A stretch of DNA of 7,594 nt from Clostridia bacterium (GTDB taxonomy: Bacteria > Bacillota > Clostridia > Oscillospirales > CAG-272), in NCBI GenBank assembly GCA_024404655.1, contig JAKSPR010000132.1, positions 1 through 7,594 of the forward strand, in the 5' to 3' direction. The translations under genes and the position numbers were made by a program. Positions 6,574-7,594 of the stretch are shown here, in pieces; position 1 is the first letter of the stretch, and each line of letters begins with the position of its first letter. The notes below the pieces were generated by a model, which made no database searches, was not told where the DNA came from, and saw only the letters and a program-made list of their open reading frames with translations.

Positions 6574-6579
6574 AAGGAG
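6574..6579 (+). promoter_or_regulatory. Ribosome binding site that decides the TTG start
   Basis: AAGGAG ends 10 nt before the TTG at 6590. An ATG at 6580 overlaps the last base of the site region and is in another frame (a 67-codon reading), so it is too close to be used. The next in-frame ATG of the transporter lies about 27 codons in and would remove the first membrane helix. The TTG is therefore the likely start. Confidence 0.8.
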
Positions 6580-6589
6580 ATGGGCGGTT

Positions 6590-7522
6590 TTGACAGCCTA
6601 CATATTTCTTCTGCTCGCCCTGTTTGCCGGAGCCTGCAAGGGCTGGTGCGGCAAGAAAACGAGCTTTCTGATGGAGAAACCGACGGATGCGGCTGCATTC
6701 AACGGTCTGCGGATGTTCCTCTGTATCATCATCGGCATCGGATTTGTGTTTTTGGAAGGTCACGCGGCGGGCCTGCTGCTTGACGGCACGATGTTTGCCA
6801 TCTGTCTGTTAAGCGGTATTTCCAACGCCATGTTCGTTGTGATCTGGCTGTTTGCCGTGCGGAAAAACGCCTATATGATGGTGGAGGTCGCCCTCATGCT
6901 GGGGTGTCTCATTCCCACCTTCGGGACGGCGCTGCTGTTCGGCGAAGAAATCCGCGCGGCGCAGATCATCGGCTTTGTGCTTTTGACCGCCGCTGTGGTG
7001 CTCCTGACCGGATACAACAAGCAGATCACGGGAAAAAAGACCTTCGGGGATATCCTGCTTCTGATTCTTGCCGGAACGGCGGAGGGTTTATGCGGCTTTG
7101 CCCAGCAGCTTTATAAGCACATCAGCCTGCCCGCACATCCGGAATACAGCAGTGCGGTTTACAATTTCTATACCTACGTCTTTGCGTTTCTCTGTCTTAT
7201 GCTCGTTTTGCTTGTGTTCCGCATGAAAGATGCGGACAAGGGTGCGGAGCAGGAGAACTTCGGTCGGAAGATCCGCTCGGTATTTGTTCTGATCGCCGTG
7301 ATGGCGCTGTGTCTGTTCTGCAATTCCTATTTCCAGACGCTGGCGACGGCGGTTTACGGCATGAGCTCGCAGGTTCTCTATCCCTTTATGAAAGGCGGAT
7401 CGCTGATTCTCTCCACAGCCATGTCCGCGGTTTTCTTCGGTGAGAAGATCACAGCGCGGAGTGTGTGCGGGGTGACTGTCGCCTTTTTAGGACTGATCTT
7501 CATCAATGTTCTGTCATTCTGA
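6590..7522 (+). CDS. EamA/DMT-superfamily transporter, about ten membrane helices
   Basis: The product is 310 aa, normal for a two-repeat drug/metabolite transporter of the inner membrane. About ten hydrophobic segments can be traced, near 2-16, 39-56, 66-90, 96-117, 122-140, 152-170, 188-210, 229-246, 258-281 and 288-308. The two halves end alike: L-F-G-E-E-I-R-A-A-Q-I-I-G-F-V (116-130) and F-F-G-E-K-I-T-A-R-S-V-C-G-V-T (282-296). This F-G-E-x-I-x-x-x-x-x-x-G signature is typical of EamA repeats and shows internal duplication. Such carriers export or import small metabolites; the substrate cannot be told from sequence. The start is TTG, supported by the ribosome binding site. The gene stands alone with its own promoter and terminator and diverges from the unknown membrane protein gene. 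Confidence 0.88.
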   Translation: MTAYIFLLLALFAGACKGWCGKKTSFLMEKPTDAAAFNGLRMFLCIIIGIGFVFLEGHAAGLLLDGTMFAICLLSGISNAMFVVIWLFAVRKNAYMMVEVALMLGCLIPTFGTALLFGEEIRAAQIIGFVLLTAAVVLLTGYNKQITGKKTFGDILLLILAGTAEGLCGFAQQLYKHISLPAHPEYSSAVYNFYTYVFAFLCLMLVLLVFRMKDADKGAEQENFGRKIRSVFVLIAVMALCLFCNSYFQTLATAVYGMSSQVLYPFMKGGSLILSTAMSAVFFGEKITARSVCGVTVAFLGLIFINVLSF

Positions 7523-7538
7523 ATACGGAAAAGCAATC

Positions 7539-7573
7539 ACCGCGTCTGCGTTTGTTCGGCAGACGCGGTTTTT
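7539..7573 (+). terminator. Rho-independent terminator after the transporter gene
   Basis: ACCGCGTCTGC (7539-7549) and GCAGACGCGGT (7559-7569) form a perfect 11-bp GC-rich stem with a 9-nt loop, followed by TTTTT (7569-7573). It begins 16 nt after the stop codon. The opposite strand lacks a T-run right at the stem, so it probably works in the plus direction only. Confidence 0.95.
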
Positions 7574-7594
7574 CTCACTTTTTCAGAAATTCCT

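Larger units (their letters stand above)
6285..6589. other. Divergent intergenic region between the unknown membrane protein and the transporter
   Basis: This 305-bp stretch separates two outward-reading genes. It contains the transporter promoter and ribosome binding site at its right end, a set of alternative hairpins near 6386-6438, and an inverted repeat GCAGCA (6481-6486)/TGCTGC (6500-6505) that could be an operator or simply a chance hairpin. Open frames crossing it on either strand lack ribosome binding sites and run into the neighbouring genes antisense, so I see no convincing gene here. Confidence 0.6.

Noticed and set aside
6281..6763. Minus-strand open frame of 160 codons across the intergenic region
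   Set aside because: It runs antisense into the transporter gene, lacks a ribosome binding site and shows no domain or signal features.
6580..6783. ATG start at 6580 giving a 67-codon frame
   Set aside because: The ATG abuts the AAGGAG site with no spacing, and the frame ends early inside the transporter gene, whose TTG at 6590 fits better.
1..7594. CRISPR arrays, insertion sequences, tRNA or rRNA genes
   Set aside because: No regularly spaced repeats, transposase-like frames, terminal inverted repeats or RNA gene signatures other than the T-box were seen on either strand.

Overview
The window most likely comes from a Clostridia-type Firmicute with moderate GC content. The reasons are a T-box riboswitch ahead of the tryptophan operon, the gene order trpE-trpG-trpD-trpC, strong AGGAGG-type ribosome binding sites, and a lipoprotein solute-binding protein of a kind common in gut Clostridia. 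The taxonomic call is inference; no rRNA or other marker is present.

The left half (1-3673) is the start of a tryptophan biosynthesis operon on the minus strand. A consensus promoter (TTGACA, 17-bp spacer, TATACT) drives a leader of about 300 nt. The leader is a T-box riboswitch with specifier codon UGG (Trp). Its T-box bulge UGGC matches the GCCA end expected of bacterial tRNA-Trp. An intrinsic terminator competes with the antiterminator, and a second, separate terminator-like hairpin lies between the T-box and trpE. Then follow trpE (anthranilate synthase component I), trpG (glutamine amidotransferase subunit, 4-nt ATGA overlap with trpE), trpD (anthranilate phosphoribosyltransferase) and the first 54 codons of trpC (indole-3-glycerol phosphate synthase), which is cut by the window edge. 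Together they take chorismate towards indole-3-glycerol phosphate. Uncharged tRNA-Trp is predicted to switch the operon on, and TrpE keeps the LLES motif linked to tryptophan feedback.

The middle (3713-5328) is a single-gene unit on the minus strand: a promoter, a 497-aa secreted lipoprotein resembling an ABC-transporter substrate-binding protein, and a strong terminator. No permease or ATPase gene is next to it in the window.

The right part holds a divergent pair. On the minus strand is a 299-aa protein of unknown function (5385-6284) with four predicted membrane segments, a charged linker and a conserved-looking soluble C-terminal domain. On the plus strand is a 310-aa ten-helix EamA/DMT-type transporter (6590-7522) with a TTG start, its own promoter and a strong terminator. 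The 305-bp gap between them contains alternative hairpins but no convincing gene.

Most of the window is ordinary housekeeping content. The points most worth a second look are the doubled terminator in the trp leader and the membrane-tethered unknown domain. I see no clear evidence of a wholly new system.
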